NCBI GenBank assembly: GCA_964035015.1
Contig: OZ035998.1
Location: 20,113,327 to 20,177,326, forward strand
Reading direction: 5' to 3'
DNA length: 64,000 nt
Source: Corallium rubrum
Taxonomy: Eukaryota; Cnidaria; Anthozoa; Scleralcyonacea; Coralliidae
Shown: piece by piece, positions 45,038-55,320 of the stretch
Layout: every line of letters starts with the position of its first letter
How positions within the stretch are numbered: position 1 is the stretch's first letter
Notes under the pieces: model-generated
What the model was told of the DNA's origin: nothing
What the model saw: only the letters and a program-made list of their open reading frames with translations
The model's database searches: none
Program-made: the position numbers and the translations under genes

Positions 45038-45315
45038 GTAAACGGTTTGCCACTCAAGAAACAGAAGCCCCTGGCTGTGAAGAGGAAGACAAAATATTAT
45101 CAGATTACCTTTCAAAGTGTACACTTGATAAGAAAAAGCACCACTTACATCTGCCATCGTCCGAACTTCCTGAAGGATTTCAATGTTCTTTCTACCGATC
45201 ATCAAAAGAAAGCATTTTATCGTGTGATGGCGAGAATGAAGAGAAGTTTACCGTAGTTGTCATGGATGAAGCAGGCTGGGATTCTGATTCAAAAGAAAAA
45301 AGGAGGCATAAAGAG
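45038..45315 (+). CDS. KH-gene exon 8
   Basis: Acceptor AAACTGTTGTAG, donor GTTTGA (weak), phase 1 to 0. It joins exon 7 in frame as ACA-G/GT-AAA. The product is rich in Cys, Lys and acidic residues (RFATQETEAPGCEEEDKILS; LPEGFQCSFYRSSKESIL; VVVMDEAGWDSDSKEK). A stronger pyrimidine tract at 44965-44984 offers an alternative acceptor, but that start does not fit the phase. Confidence 0.65.
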
Positions 45316-45764
45316 GTTTGAAACTATCAAAGCCTTCATTTCTTCACATTTTTTTTGTAAGCTACAACTGTATTATACCTAACCGATTTCTCCTTTGTTC
45401 ACTGCGACCTCTAATTCTTGTTTTTATATGCCTGTTTTTGAAGATTTTATATATGCATGTTGATCTCAGAATCGTTCGTGCAACTCTTAGTTGTAAAATT
45501 AATATTGTAACAAACTAAAAATTGTGATATGCAAGAAAGAATTCGGCATAAAATATGAACTCTCGTATGAAGTATAATAGCATGCTTCAATCTCGGCAGT
45601 TCTGACTACCTTTTCACTTTGCTCTAGCCATAGCATGATTCATCATGGTTTGCGGGTAAATTAATTCCGAAAAGTTAAAATTTCTTACCATTCGATTTTT
45701 ATAAATAAATTAAAATCACTGAACCGACAAAATATCTTTCTGATTATTTGTTGTTGTTTTTTAG

Positions 45765-45899
45765 TTTGGAATCAGGGTTGTTTTGGATTCTTGGTCCGAT
45801 GCATTACTTTCTGGTCAATGGGAACCTGACAAAGTAGTAAGCAAGTTACCGGATTTTATGAATTTTATTTGCTTTCTTCAAGATCTGCTATTTGAATAA
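45765..45899 (+). CDS. KH-gene terminal exon
   Basis: Acceptor TTGTTGTTTTTTAG; 44 codons then TAA at 45897-45899. It encodes FGIRVVLDSWSDALLSGQWE, then DKVVSKLPDFMNFICF, a compact amphipathic C-terminus. An internal GTAAGC at 45837 could act as donor to a further exon, but reading through gives a tidy end. Confidence 0.65.
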   Translation, partial: FGIRVVLDSWSDALLSGQWEPDKVVSKLPDFMNFICFLQDLLFE

Positions 45900-46750
45900 T
45901 TTATTCTGATTGGGGGATATGATTTCTCTTATTCATTACTACTTCAATTGAATTCATAATTTACAATTATATATAAAGGAAAACGTGTCTTGCAAAGGAG
46001 CTATTTACATGAGCCCGGGCTGTCTCAGCTTGAACCGGACTAATTCGTATCACGAAATTCTTTCCTCGGCAGTAAGAAGAGATTTGAATCATCGTTATAA
46101 AATGTCATAAAAACTAGTTAAAATACAACACATTTCTGACTATTTCGCTTTGTGTGAGAACTCATCAGCTTGTTCACTTTCACATATAATATGGAAAATT
46201 TTGTGAGGATATATAAAAAGATTTTTCGTCACCAAAATAAAAACTATTTAACTAATAAAAGGATTTATCTATACTTGTTTATTTATATCTATGGTAATAG
46301 CCTGAGTCCGAAATTTTCTTTATTGCTTTATTCTTTGTTCATTTGTTTTGGTACTTCAGCAAACAGGAACTTTTCCTGGAGCAAAAAGGGACTTTTACTG
46401 GGGTGGGTGGGGGAAAATCAATTCGGGGGGGGGGCTATAAGGGTCAGCTTGTATGTTAAAAAAAGGTCTTGGTTTGTTTAGCGTTTGAAAACCGTGCTTT
46501 CCCCCTTTAAATTGAGACATCATTAAAATAATACGCTATGATTGGTCAATTACCGTGTTTATATCAGGCTATGCAAACACGGTTGTGACGTCAGGGAAAA
46601 TTTCTTAATCTTATTTCATAAAAGATAGAAAATGGATGTCCTGTGTTTATATAACCTGATGCAACCAAGAGAGCGAGTTGGGAGAATTCGAAAGTTTATG
46701 TGAACCCAAGCCGTAGACAGGCTATATAAACACGGGCGGCCATTTTCTAT

Positions 46751-46814
<64 letters not shown>

Positions 46815-46849
46815 TATATTATATATATATATATATATATATATGTACT
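45900..46849. other. No gene seen; hairpin repeat and TA tract
   Basis: Presumed downstream region of the KH gene. An inverted pair around GCTATATAAACACGG (46556-46735) and a (TA)n tract (46757-46845) are the only structures recognised. Confidence 0.45.
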
Positions 46850-46948
46850 ATTTACAGAATGAGTGACCGTTCTGTATCGGGGTATACAGACACGAGGCGA
46901 AGCCGAGTGCCTGTATCCCGATACAGAACGGACACGAATTCTGTAAAT
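46850..46948. repeat. Palindrome with GGCGAAGCC tip
   Basis: ATTTACAGAAT...CGTTCTGTATCGGG is mirrored by CCCGATACAGAACG...ATTCTGTAAAT; tip CACGAGGCGAAGCCGAGTG. Same architecture as 39178-39277 with different arms. Confidence 0.8.
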
Positions 46949-47261
46949 GACTTCTAAAACGCCTGTTAAGGTAACTAAACAAAAATAAATCATGTTAACA
47001 GCTGATAAACCTTCGAGGTAAGGTTTAATAGGCTAAGAATATTAAATTAGTGATACGAGCATGCGCTTTAATTTAATATTAGTCCCACGTTTTTCTATTC
47101 TAAGTGACGTGGCATAAATGGCCATACTGATCATCATTTGTTATTCAACAAATGTTGTTAGGCAACAAATGTTTGTATCTTCATCTTGTATGAGGACGCT
47201 ACCAGCGTACCTCACTCAAGATAGTTGAATGCGAAGTGTCTGTACACTTGCTACAGAACTG

Positions 47262-47408
47262 ATATGTGTCTGTAAATGTGATACAGAACTGATGTTTTAT
47301 TAAACAGTTCTGTATCATATTTACAGAGTGTCTGTAAATGTGATACAGAACTGTTTAATAAAACATTAGTTCTGTATCACATTTACAGACACTGATATCA
47401 GTTCTGTA
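47262..47408. repeat. Inverted repeat of TGTAAATGTGATACAGAACTG
   Basis: The 21-base word and its inverse alternate several times between 47262 and 47408, making nested hairpins. The same word family (CTGTAA, ACAGAACT) is in the palindrome at 46850. Confidence 0.7.
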
Positions 47409-47480
47409 CCGGCGTAAACAGACATTGATTAAACTTTAATTTCTTTTGAATTTTCCTCATGAATTATTAATGAGTTTTAG

Positions 47481-47483
<3 letters not shown>

Positions 47484-47550
<67 letters not shown>
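47484..47550. repeat. (TA)n microsatellite
   Basis: Alternating TA bordering the 47551 fold-back. Confidence 0.95.
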
Positions 47551-47551
<1 letters not shown>

Positions 47552-47651
47552 CGGTAGAAGATGTTGTAAAAAGCTTTGGCAGAGTGCTCGATGGGAATCC
47601 AGAGCATATAATTATAGTTAAAGTTCAAAGACTCAACAGGTTTGATTAGAC

Positions 47652-47710
47652 ATTTTTATTACTATTTAGTTTCGTGCCACACGTATTGTGTGGTACTCTT
47701 CAGATAAAAT
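47652..47710 (-). ncRNA. Hammerhead ribozyme, left arm
   Basis: Mirror of the right-arm motif: stem I TTTTAT/ATAAAA, CTGAAGA, GTAC...GTGTGGCAC stem II, GAAA, stem III ACTA/TAGT. It has a one-base difference in stem II (TGGTAC against GGGGTAC). Confidence 0.75.
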
Positions 47711-47728
47711 GGTCTAATCATTAGACCA

Positions 47729-47786
47729 TTTTATCTGAAGAGTACCCCACAATACGTGTGGCACGAAACTAAATAGTAATAAAAAT
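47729..47786 (+). ncRNA. Hammerhead ribozyme, right arm
   Basis: Stem I pairs TTTTAT with ATAAAA. Core CTGAAGA is at 47735-47741, a long stem II (CCACA/TGTGG) follows, then GAAA and stem III ACTA/TAGT with a two-base loop. Cleavage falls after A47778. Confidence 0.8.
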
Positions 47787-47885
47787 GTCTAATCAAACAT
47801 GTTGAGTCTTTGAACTTTAACTATAATTATATGCTCTGGATTCCCATCGAGCACTCTGCCAAAGCTTTTTATAACATCTTCTACC

Positions 47886-47887
<2 letters not shown>

Positions 47888-47978
<91 letters not shown>
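47888..47978. repeat. (TA)n microsatellite
   Basis: Two TA blocks separated by ATACTGATAT. Confidence 0.95.
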
Positions 47979-47983
<5 letters not shown>

Positions 47984-48071
47984 CAGATAAATCAGATTTT
48001 GTTGCGTATAGCTCGAAGAGTGCTCAATACTTTTTGGTAGAGCAGATGTTTATTTATTTAACTGAATATAC

Positions 48072-48116
48072 ATTGCTACTTCAAGTTTCATGCCCGTAGG
48101 CAATCTTCAGGCAAAA
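48072..48116 (-). ncRNA. Hammerhead ribozyme, PLE-5 copy A
   Basis: Reverse of the 55098-55143 motif with all stems intact. Confidence 0.8.
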
Positions 48117-48126
48117 GTGGAATCCG

Positions 48127-49142
48127 TTAGTTCATTGAACTGTTTGCTGACGCATGCGCATAGTCTTGCGTAAGCTGGCGTGACTTCTTTTTCTTCTTCG
48201 CGCGGTGTATATTTCCCGCCAAAAATCTTCTCTGGTGGCGGCACTTGGAAAAAACTTCACATCTTTTGTTCAGCAAATTCTTCTTGTCGGCTTTCAAGAT
48301 GTACAACTTCTCGTAGTTACAGAGATTACATCGCTTTCCTCCGATTGCGTACGATGCAGCACGTCTTAAGATTGACCAGCTAATGTTATAAGGCCGTCCG
48401 CTTTGCTTCAAACCCCACACATATATTGACAACTCCGTTTCGTTCGAGTACAACGTGTTTTTAAGGGATTTCTGATGGTTTCTAAAGCGTTCTTTGAAAC
48501 TATTGGCGGTCATGCCGATGTATCTCTTTGTTTCACCATTATCTCTTGCAACCACCTTCGCTTGGTAAACGACGCTACTGATCAAGCAATTACCTCGTAG
48601 CGGACATTCGTCTTTCTTTCTGCAGTTGCATTTGTTTTCTGGTGGGGTTGCTGCTGATTTCGAGAGAATCTTGGTGTTGTGGGCTGATATGACGCTTTTC
48701 AAATTATTCATGCAGCTATAGCTAACTTTTACCGTATTTCTATTAAAGATCTTGTGGAGGGCGTTTGACCTAGGAAAGTGGATGTCGATGAGGTGTAGGA
48801 AATCTTTACCGATGTTGGTCTTAACATTCCTGCTGTAGGGAGGATTGAACCATATGATATTTCTTCGCCGTTTTCTTCTGCATGTGTCCGATATGTCGTT
48901 TTCGTTGTTGCTGTTAGTATATCGTAAAGTCGAAGTTGCTGCGATGGAGTGCGTTTTCATAGATCGGTACAGATTCTTCGAAGGATTGCTGATCGGATGA
49001 AAGTCGTGAGATTCTTTTGTTGATAGATGTTGGCAGTTGCTTTATGATTGATGGTGGATGGTTGGAATGACTGTTGATATAAAGAGGCTCGTTGTTTGGT
49101 TTCCTGTATGGTCGGTAGTTTCCGTCAGTTAAGTTCAACGTG
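48127..49142 (-). pseudogene. PLE-5 copy A linker and endonuclease
   Basis: Frames 48914-49142 and 48127-48960 overlap. They encode SNHPPSIIKQLPTSINKRIS, then the Cys cluster CNCRKKDECPLRGNC, SVVYQAKVVAR, RYIGMTANSFKERFRNH and CRHQRRF. The switch of frame at about 48920 is shared with copy C but not copy B, so A and C derive from a common shifted parent. Confidence 0.8.
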
Positions 49143-49163
49143 AAAAAAAAAATCAAGGAAAAC

Positions 49164-50555
49164 ATGGAGAGTGGTTGTGTATCAACACGCTCCGCCATTT
49201 GTGATCGTTTAAGTCTAAGTAATTTAGACTTAGATACTGTAAAAGCGATAAGAGATGATACCTTCTTGGTTTATGATGGAGACCGTGTTAAATGGACTCA
49301 TGATTTGGGATCATTGAAGAAATTTTTGGAAAATGTTATTGGACTTAGTGGCAAGTGGTCGTCGCCAGGTGGTAAATCTAAAAAGTTTACTTGTTCTGTT
49401 CTGGATTTAGTTGTTGTCTGGTACCACGGTAAACAAAAGTCGTTACTTTTTCAAGGGAAGGATGGCGTTTTACTAAAGGAGCTGTTGGTGAGTGTTATAC
49501 AGGAACCAGGTGAGGAAATGACCAGTAAGGTGGATTGTTCAACAAATTTTAAGCCAAAAGCTCGCTGTGACTGCTCATGCGAAACCAACTTCAATGAAGT
49601 TATCGAGGACATGAAATTGAGTATTGAGATCTTGCAGAGCAGGGTAGACTCTCTCCAAAGTTTGGCAAATTCTAATGAATATCTGCCTTCTGATAATAAC
49701 AACATAAATAACGATGTTATATGCTTGCAAGTCGAACTTAACGACGAGAGAGTCAGAAATGGGAAGCTTGAGTCAAACGTTGAAAGGCTCAAAGAGGAGA
49801 TTATTACTTTGAAAGCTAAAATAGACGGTAACCCTGACAAAACAGCTAAACTTCCCCCAGAGGATTCGTGCCTTTCGGTTAATTCTGCCAATTGTGACTA
49901 TATTATCATTAATGAGTTGAAAGGTACTGTAAAAACTAAACACAGATTGCATGAAGAGTCAGAAACAAAAGAAACAAAAGCTACCCGAAAGAAATCGTCT
50001 AATTCCGACAATGCAAGTTTACCAGATCTGAATAAAAGAATTCAACCTAAGCGTGACGTATCTGTCACAGCGGGGTTCCAAGCTTCCTCTCCAGACCAAT
50101 GGATGTCTGCTAATTCAAATAAGAATAATCAAATGCCAAATTTGAATACAAAGCTCTCAACACAAATTCCCAAATGGATAGGCAATTTACCACTAATCGA
50201 ATTTTCCGATCAGGAAGAGTCGGATAGAAGTATGATAATAAATACACAAATATTGTGTAAGGAACCAACCTCAGCAGAGCCCTGCGTTATCGAAATAAAT
50301 GACAGCCCATTAAGTGACAAGCAACGAGGAAGTAGGCGAGAATTTCAGCGAGAAGCGAGCTCAAGCCAAAATCAGAGCATACCAACGATTATTACACGTC
50401 GCCTCCCGCAAAGGAGGAAATATTCTTTTTGGCAAAGGAAAAATTCAACAATGAAAGAACAAACAAATCGTCAACAGGGTTTTCGGCTGAGCCACCCACG
50501 CCGACAGGCAGACTGGCTACAGTACCTGGATTTGGTGCACCATATACTGCATTAA
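49164..50555 (+). CDS. LINE ORF1 protein
   Basis: Start MESGCVSTRSAICDRLSL is preferred over the upstream MKKKIKEN codon, because the A-rich stretch is the element's 5' junction. About 464 residues. The N-terminal 120 (KWTHDLGSLKKFLENVIGL; VLDLVVVWYHGKQKSLLFQG) form an unrecognised fold. A long coiled coil follows (about 150-240), then a disordered Ser/Asn/Lys region. ORF1 proteins bind element RNA. It overlaps ORF2 by 127 bp in another frame. Confidence 0.7.
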   Translation: MESGCVSTRSAICDRLSLSNLDLDTVKAIRDDTFLVYDGDRVKWTHDLGSLKKFLENVIGLSGKWSSPGGKSKKFTCSVLDLVVVWYHGKQKSLLFQGKDGVLLKELLVSVIQEPGEEMTSKVDCSTNFKPKARCDCSCETNFNEVIEDMKLSIEILQSRVDSLQSLANSNEYLPSDNNNINNDVICLQVELNDERVRNGKLESNVERLKEEIITLKAKIDGNPDKTAKLPPEDSCLSVNSANCDYIIINELKGTVKTKHRLHEESETKETKATRKKSSNSDNASLPDLNKRIQPKRDVSVTAGFQASSPDQWMSANSNKNNQMPNLNTKLSTQIPKWIGNLPLIEFSDQEESDRSMIINTQILCKEPTSAEPCVIEINDSPLSDKQRGSRREFQREASSSQNQSIPTIITRRLPQRRKYSFWQRKNSTMKEQTNRQQGFRLSHPRRQADWLQYLDLVHHILH

Positions 50556-51502
50556 ATCTTTGTAATTCTCCACGTTTATGGTATAGACCTCTAGGCCACA
50601 ATATGTCATACTGTATAAACATTGATGTTAACAAACCAAGTCCCCCAAACAAATCCCTCCCAAGTATTATGTTACTCAATGCAAGATCTCTTCGCAATAA
50701 GGTTGATGAACTTTCAGTGCGAGTAAGCCAAACAAATTCGGACATAATACGTATAACAGAGACTTGGCTTACCAATCTCATACCTGATGAAGCTGTTCAC
50801 GTTAATGGTTATATAACCGTTAGAAAGGATCGAGCTAACGGTACTAACGGCGGCGGAATTTGTACATACATAAGAGATAATATTCCTTTTAAAACTCGAT
50901 CTGATCTCTCACACAACACAATTGAATGCGTTTGGATTACTATAAGACCCAAATGGCTATCGAGAAGTGTGTCAAGAATAGCGATGGCAACAATTTATTT
51001 ACCTCCATCATTTACAAATAACGAAATGGATGAATTTTATGATTATCTGGTTTTCTGTATTGACACTCTTGTCTTAGAGAGCACAGAAACTGCTTTTATT
51101 GTGACTGGAGATTTTAATCCCAACAGCAATAACTTTAGGGCCAAACGGGTAGAACTACAATGTGGTCTTAAGCAAGTTGTCCATGTACCGACCAGAAACG
51201 AACATATTTTGGACTTAATTCTGACCAATGTATCCAAGTATTATAATGTTCCTACCACACAAGCGCCACTCGATACTTCAGATCACCTGCTAGTCCTTTG
51301 GAAATCTAAAGGCATCGAGAAATCAAGAAACTTAACGCGGAAGATTGAAGTAAGACCAATTAAGGAATCAAGTCTTGAAGTTTTTGGTGAATGGATTAAA
51401 GCTTATCAATGGGATCCAGTTATGAGTATGATATCAGTGGATGAGAAATTAGAATACTTCACCCAAATTATTCATAATAAAATTGAACATTATTTTCCCT
51501 AG
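50429..51502 (+). pseudogene. LINE ORF2, endonuclease part
   Basis: APE-type endonuclease, which nicks DNA to prime reverse transcription: SIMLLNARSLRNKVDEL, ITETWLT (catalytic Glu), VRKDR..GGGICTYI, VTGDFNPNSNN (Asp-Asn), HILDLILTN and TSDHLLVLW (catalytic His). It ends at a TAG (51500-51502) that interrupts the same frame; reading resumes directly with RTVKFHAEDKPFI and continues to about 51720. Confidence 0.85.
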
Positions 51503-51695
51503 CGTACTGTAAAGTTTCATGCAGAGGACAAACCTTTCATAACTGGGAAAATAAAAAGTTTGATTATTCAGCGAAACAGAGCATTTCGCAACGTAGACAA
51601 ACAAGAATTTAGATCGTTACGCAACAAAGTATCTAATGAGATAAAGAAGGAAAAGAAATCATTCTATGATAAGAAATTTAGACCTGTAAGAAGCG

Positions 51696-53390
51696 GTGAC
51701 CCAAAATCGTGGTGGAATGCAAATGAAAAAAGTTTGTAATACTAGGAAAAATCAGCAAATTTTTCTTTCTAACCCAGAAAATGGAGAACCTTTAAAACCT
51801 GAAGACGCTGCTGAAGAAATTAATAAATACTTTGTTAATTTGACTAGAGACTACAGCACTATATCTGAGCATCATCTCATCGTGGGTCAAGATTTAGAAC
51901 TCCCTACTGTATCTAGAATTTCAGTAACAAGGAAACTTCAACAAATCAATGTGAATAAATCTTCAGGCCCCTTTGATCCACCACAAAAAATCATAAAAAG
52001 GTTTGCCGAAGAATTGTCCATTCCTCTCACTGATATCATCAATACCTCATTTCGAGAGAAACGTTTTGGAAATATTTGGAAAGCGTATAATTCCTGTCCA
52101 ATCCCCAAAACTAATCCTTGCACTGTAACGGAGAACATAAGACCAATAGCAATAACAAGTATCTTTTCAATAATTCAAGAGAGTTACGCATTAGAATGGA
52201 TGTTGGAAGATGCCATCGATAATATTAGCAGAAGACAGTTTGGCGGAATTCCCGGCTCGTCACCAGCATTAGCATTACTAGAAATGCTCCATAATTGGTA
52301 TTCGGCCATGGAGAACTCTAATACAGTGATCCGTGTCGTTTTCTTGGATTTTTCCAAAGCGTTCGATCTGATAGATCACAATATCCTTCTATCCGATTTT
52401 GAAAATATAGGTGTAAGACCTGCCTTATTACCTTGGCTAGCGTCATATCTATCCCACCGTCAACAAAGAGTTAAATTCGATGGAAAGTTATCTAAATTCC
52501 TAAATATTAACGCTGGTGTACCGCAAGGTAGCAAGATAGGACCATTTTCCTTCATTGCTAAGATTAATCGTCTACCGGATGTTGCAGTGACAGATAATTC
52601 ATCTAACAAAGAACAGATTTCAATCTTTATAGATGATAGTACACTATCGGAAATATTGAATGTTACCAACCATATTTCTAACCAACCTATTGGAAACATG
52701 GAACTTAACATCGAAAGGGTATCTAATTTCTGTAGTGAAGAAAGAATGGTACTAAATGTGAAGAAAACAAAAGAAATGATCTTAGACTTTCGTGTTAAAA
52801 AGACTATGATTAGAAGCATAAATCTTTACGACTCCGAAATTAAAAGGGTCACTTCATACAAGTTGCTGGGTATGTGGATTGATGCGGACTTAAAATGGAA
52901 CAGTAATACTGATCACATCGTAAAGAAAGCAAGGAAGCGGTTGTATTTCCTCAAAGTGTTGAAAAAATATGGTGCACCAATGCAGGACTTGCTTCAATTT
53001 TATTGTAGCGTTATTAGATCAACGCTGGAATATGGAGATGTGTTATGGCATGGGGGAATAACTAGCGCACAAAATCTAGATATTGAAAGAATACAGAAAA
53101 GAGCGCTCAGATTGATTTTGCCTGGAATGGGTTATTGTGAAGCTTTAGATCATCTCAAGATGCAAACATTAAGAGAAAGACGTGAGAAGCACTGTGTGGA
53201 ATTAATAACTAAATTATCTTCACCAGAGGACCGTTTGCACCATTTACTCCCAGAAAGAGTTGGAGAAATAAGACAAAGAGAAACTAGGTCTAATGTTGAT
53301 ATGTACTATAACTTTAAGTATACAACAGAGAGATTTAAGAACAGTCCCCTGGTGTACGCTATTAATAGCTATAATAGCAAATTAGCGTAA
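51696..53390 (+). pseudogene. LINE ORF2, reverse transcriptase part
   Basis: Separated from the endonuclease frame by a one-base shift in the AATGCAAATG/A-run near 51720. RT blocks are FLDFSKAFDLIDHNILLSDF (first Asp), GVPQGSKIGPFSFIAKINRL and ISIFIDDSTLSEI, where Ile-Asp-Asp replaces the common Ala-Asp-Asp. YKLLGMWIDADLKWNSN and the C-terminal IQKRALRLI follow, with a natural stop. 564 codons. Confidence 0.85.
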
Positions 53391-53548
53391 CTCAACAATT
53401 TATATTCCTAAGTGATGATTTTTAAATGTGTTTTATAAATTTAAATTTTAGTAGAATTTTAACTTTCAATGTTAATGCATGGTAATTAAGGTTTCTCTTT
53501 TTCATCTATTTTAGATTTAGATTCCCAATAATAATAATAATAATAATA

Positions 53549-53922
53549 ACGTGATGTCTAAGAAGTTGACAGTTTGATGGCTGACTTCATCTGTGATATC
53601 TAAACCGAATTGCTGAAACAATTTGTGTAATTCCTTTCTTGCTTGGTCAACTACGCGTCCGTTTGTTCCTCTGAGTAAAGCTAACCCATCATCTCGATAT
53701 AAACCAACAAATTCTTTGCCGAACTTTCCCGCCAATTCATTCAATATGAATAAACCAACGAGTTCGCAAATTTCCGCGCCGTCGTAACTGCCCATTGTTA
53801 CATCGAACATGGATCGGTTGTCACGCTTAATCCAGGGTTTTTCATCGTTGAAGAGTAAGGATTTGCGTGCATGTTTAATGATAGTGATGTGTTGTTCTGA
53901 GATCGGTGTTATATCTTGTGTG
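53549..53922 (-). pseudogene. PLE-5 copy A, right part (RT)
   Basis: Continues copy A beyond the LINE. FDVTMGSYDGAEICELVG, LYRDDGLALLRG and FQQFGLDITDEVSHQTV are readable on the - strand. It is cut off at about 53922, leaving the copy 5' truncated, facing copy B across a TTAA-rich spacer. Confidence 0.85.
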
Positions 53923-53988
53923 AAGCAAACAGTTAATTAATTAATTAATTACACAAATTAATTAATTAATTAACAGTTAATTATTTTA
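53923..53988. repeat. (TTAA)n spacer between facing PLE copies
   Basis: TTAATTAATTAATTA blocks joined by ACACAAATT, forming the junction of two head-to-head copies. Confidence 0.85.
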
Positions 53989-53998
53989 ATTACACAAA

Positions 53999-55087
53999 TT
54001 GTTTCAGCAATTCGGTTTAGATATCACAGTTGAAGTCAGCCATCAAACTGTCAACTTTTTAGACATCACGTTGAACTTAACTGACGGAAACTACCGACCA
54101 TACAGGAAACCAAACAACGAACCTCTTTATATCAACAGTCATTCCAACCATCCACCATCAATCATAAAGCAACTGCCAACATCTATCAACAAAAGAATCT
54201 CACGACTTTCATCCGATCAGCAATCCTTCGAAGAATCTGTACCGATCTATGAAAACGCACTTCATCGCAGCAACTTCCATACCACTTTACGATATACTAA
54301 CAGCAACAACGAAAACGACATATCGGACACATGCAGAAGAAAACGGCGAAGAAATATCATATGGTTCAATCCTCCCTACAGCAGGAATGTTAAGACCAAC
54401 ATCGGTAAAGATTTCCTACACCTCATCGACATCCACTTTCCTAGGTCAAACGCCCTCCACAAGATCTTTAATAGAAATACGGTAAAAGTTAGCTATAGCT
54501 GCATGAATAATTTGAAAAGCGTCATATCAGCCCACAACACCAAGATTCTCTCGAAATCAGCAGCAACCCCACCAGAAAACAAATGCAACTGCAGAAAGAA
54601 AGACGAATGTCCGCTACGAGGTAATTGCTTGATCAGTAGCGTCGTTTACCAAGCGAAGGTGGTTGCAAGAGATAATGGTGAAACAAAGAGATACATCGGC
54701 ATGACCGCCAATAGTTTCAAAGAACGCTTTAGAAACCATCAGAAATCCCTTAAAAACACGTCGTACTCGAACGAAACGGAGTTGTCAAAATATGTGTGGG
54801 GTTTGAAGCAAAGCGGACGGCCTTATAACATTAGCTGGTCAATCTTAAGACGTGCTGCATCGTACGCAATCGGAGGAAAGCGATGTAATCTCTGTAACTA
54901 CGAGAAGTTGTTCATCTTGAAAGCCGACAAGAAGAATTTGCTGAACAAAAGATGTGAAGTTTTTTCCAAGTGCCGCCACCAGAGAAGATTTTTGGCGGGA
55001 AATATCCACCGCGCGAAGAAGAAAAAGAAGTCACGCCAGCTTACGCAAGACTATGCGCATGCGTCAGCAAACAGTTCAATGAACTAA
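53999..55087 (+). CDS. PLE-5 copy B linker and GIY-YIG endonuclease
   Basis: A continuous 362-codon frame: FQQFGLDITVEVSHQTVNFL, SNHPPSIIKQLPTSI, RRKRRRNIIWFNPPYSRNV, Cys cluster CNCRKKDECPLRGNC, VVYQAKV, KRYIGMTANSFKERFRNH, ETELSKYVWGL, RCNLCNYEKLFIL, CRHQRRF. It shows the family's original junction (NFHTTLRY), which copies A and C have lost. The apparent start Met is internal to the ancestral protein. The domain should nick DNA if produced. Confidence 0.8.
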   Translation: MFQQFGLDITVEVSHQTVNFLDITLNLTDGNYRPYRKPNNEPLYINSHSNHPPSIIKQLPTSINKRISRLSSDQQSFEESVPIYENALHRSNFHTTLRYTNSNNENDISDTCRRKRRRNIIWFNPPYSRNVKTNIGKDFLHLIDIHFPRSNALHKIFNRNTVKVSYSCMNNLKSVISAHNTKILSKSAATPPENKCNCRKKDECPLRGNCLISSVVYQAKVVARDNGETKRYIGMTANSFKERFRNHQKSLKNTSYSNETELSKYVWGLKQSGRPYNISWSILRRAASYAIGGKRCNLCNYEKLFILKADKKNLLNKRCEVFSKCRHQRRFLAGNIHRAKKKKKSRQLTQDYAHASANSSMN

Positions 55088-55097
55088 CGGATTCCAC

Positions 55098-55143
55098 TTT
55101 TGCCTGAAGATTGCCTACGGGCATGAAACTTGAAGTAGCAATG
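55098..55143 (+). ncRNA. Hammerhead ribozyme, between PLE-5 copies B and C
   Basis: Stem I TTGC/GCAA, core CTGAAGA (55104-55110), stem II TGCC/GGCA with loop TACG, GAAA at 55125-55128, stem III ACTT/AAGT, cleavage after A55137. Confidence 0.85.
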
Positions 55144-55320
55144 TATATTCAGTTTTAACAAATAAATAAATAAATATCTGCTCTACCAAAAAGTATTGAG
55201 CACTCTTCGAGCTATACGCAACAAAATCTGATTTATCTGGTTTTTCTATTAAACGCACCTGATTCCCAGTTGTGCACTCTGGTTCGTGTATAGACAACAC
55301 ACAGCTTAAAACATTATACC

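Larger units (their letters stand above)
47551..47887. mobile_element. 337-bp fold-back with two hammerheads
   Basis: A near-perfect palindrome centred on C47719, with (TA)n at both outer ends. Each arm holds one hammerhead, pointing outward. A short frame in the left arm (TVEDVVKSFGRVLDGNPEHI) looks protein-like but ends within 34 codons. Probably two PLE termini joined head to head. Confidence 0.8.
47980..49142 (-). mobile_element. PLE-5 copy A, left part
   Basis: 3' part of a PLE on the - strand, ending at TA. It includes the start of the next tandem unit (47980-48071), hammerhead, endonuclease and RT linker. It is interrupted at 49142 by a LINE and resumes at 53549. Confidence 0.85.
49143..53548 (+). 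mobile_element. CR1-like LINE, nearly full length, inserted in PLE-5
   Basis: Flanked by AACGTGA/ACGTGA derived from the PLE sequence (49136-49142 and 53549-53555). It ends in (AAT)n at 53526-53548. Two overlapping frames encode an ORF1 protein and an endonuclease-RT. Only one stop and one frameshift break ORF2, suggesting recent activity. Confidence 0.85.
53990..55150 (+). mobile_element. PLE-5 copy B, 5' truncated
   Basis: Starts inside the RT C-terminus and runs to the hammerhead. Head-to-tail with copy C. Its linker-endonuclease frame is open. Confidence 0.85.

Noticed and set aside
44985..45315. Earlier acceptor for KH-gene exon 8 after the strong pyrimidine tract at 44965-44984
   Set aside because: It would enter in phase 2, whereas exons 7 and 29619 both end in phase 1; the acceptor at 45037 keeps the frame.
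47446..47649. A host exon encoding TVEDVVKSFGRVLDGNPEHI
   Set aside because: The same sequence is repeated in reverse in the other arm of a hammerhead fold-back, and the frame has no supported acceptor; it is element sequence.
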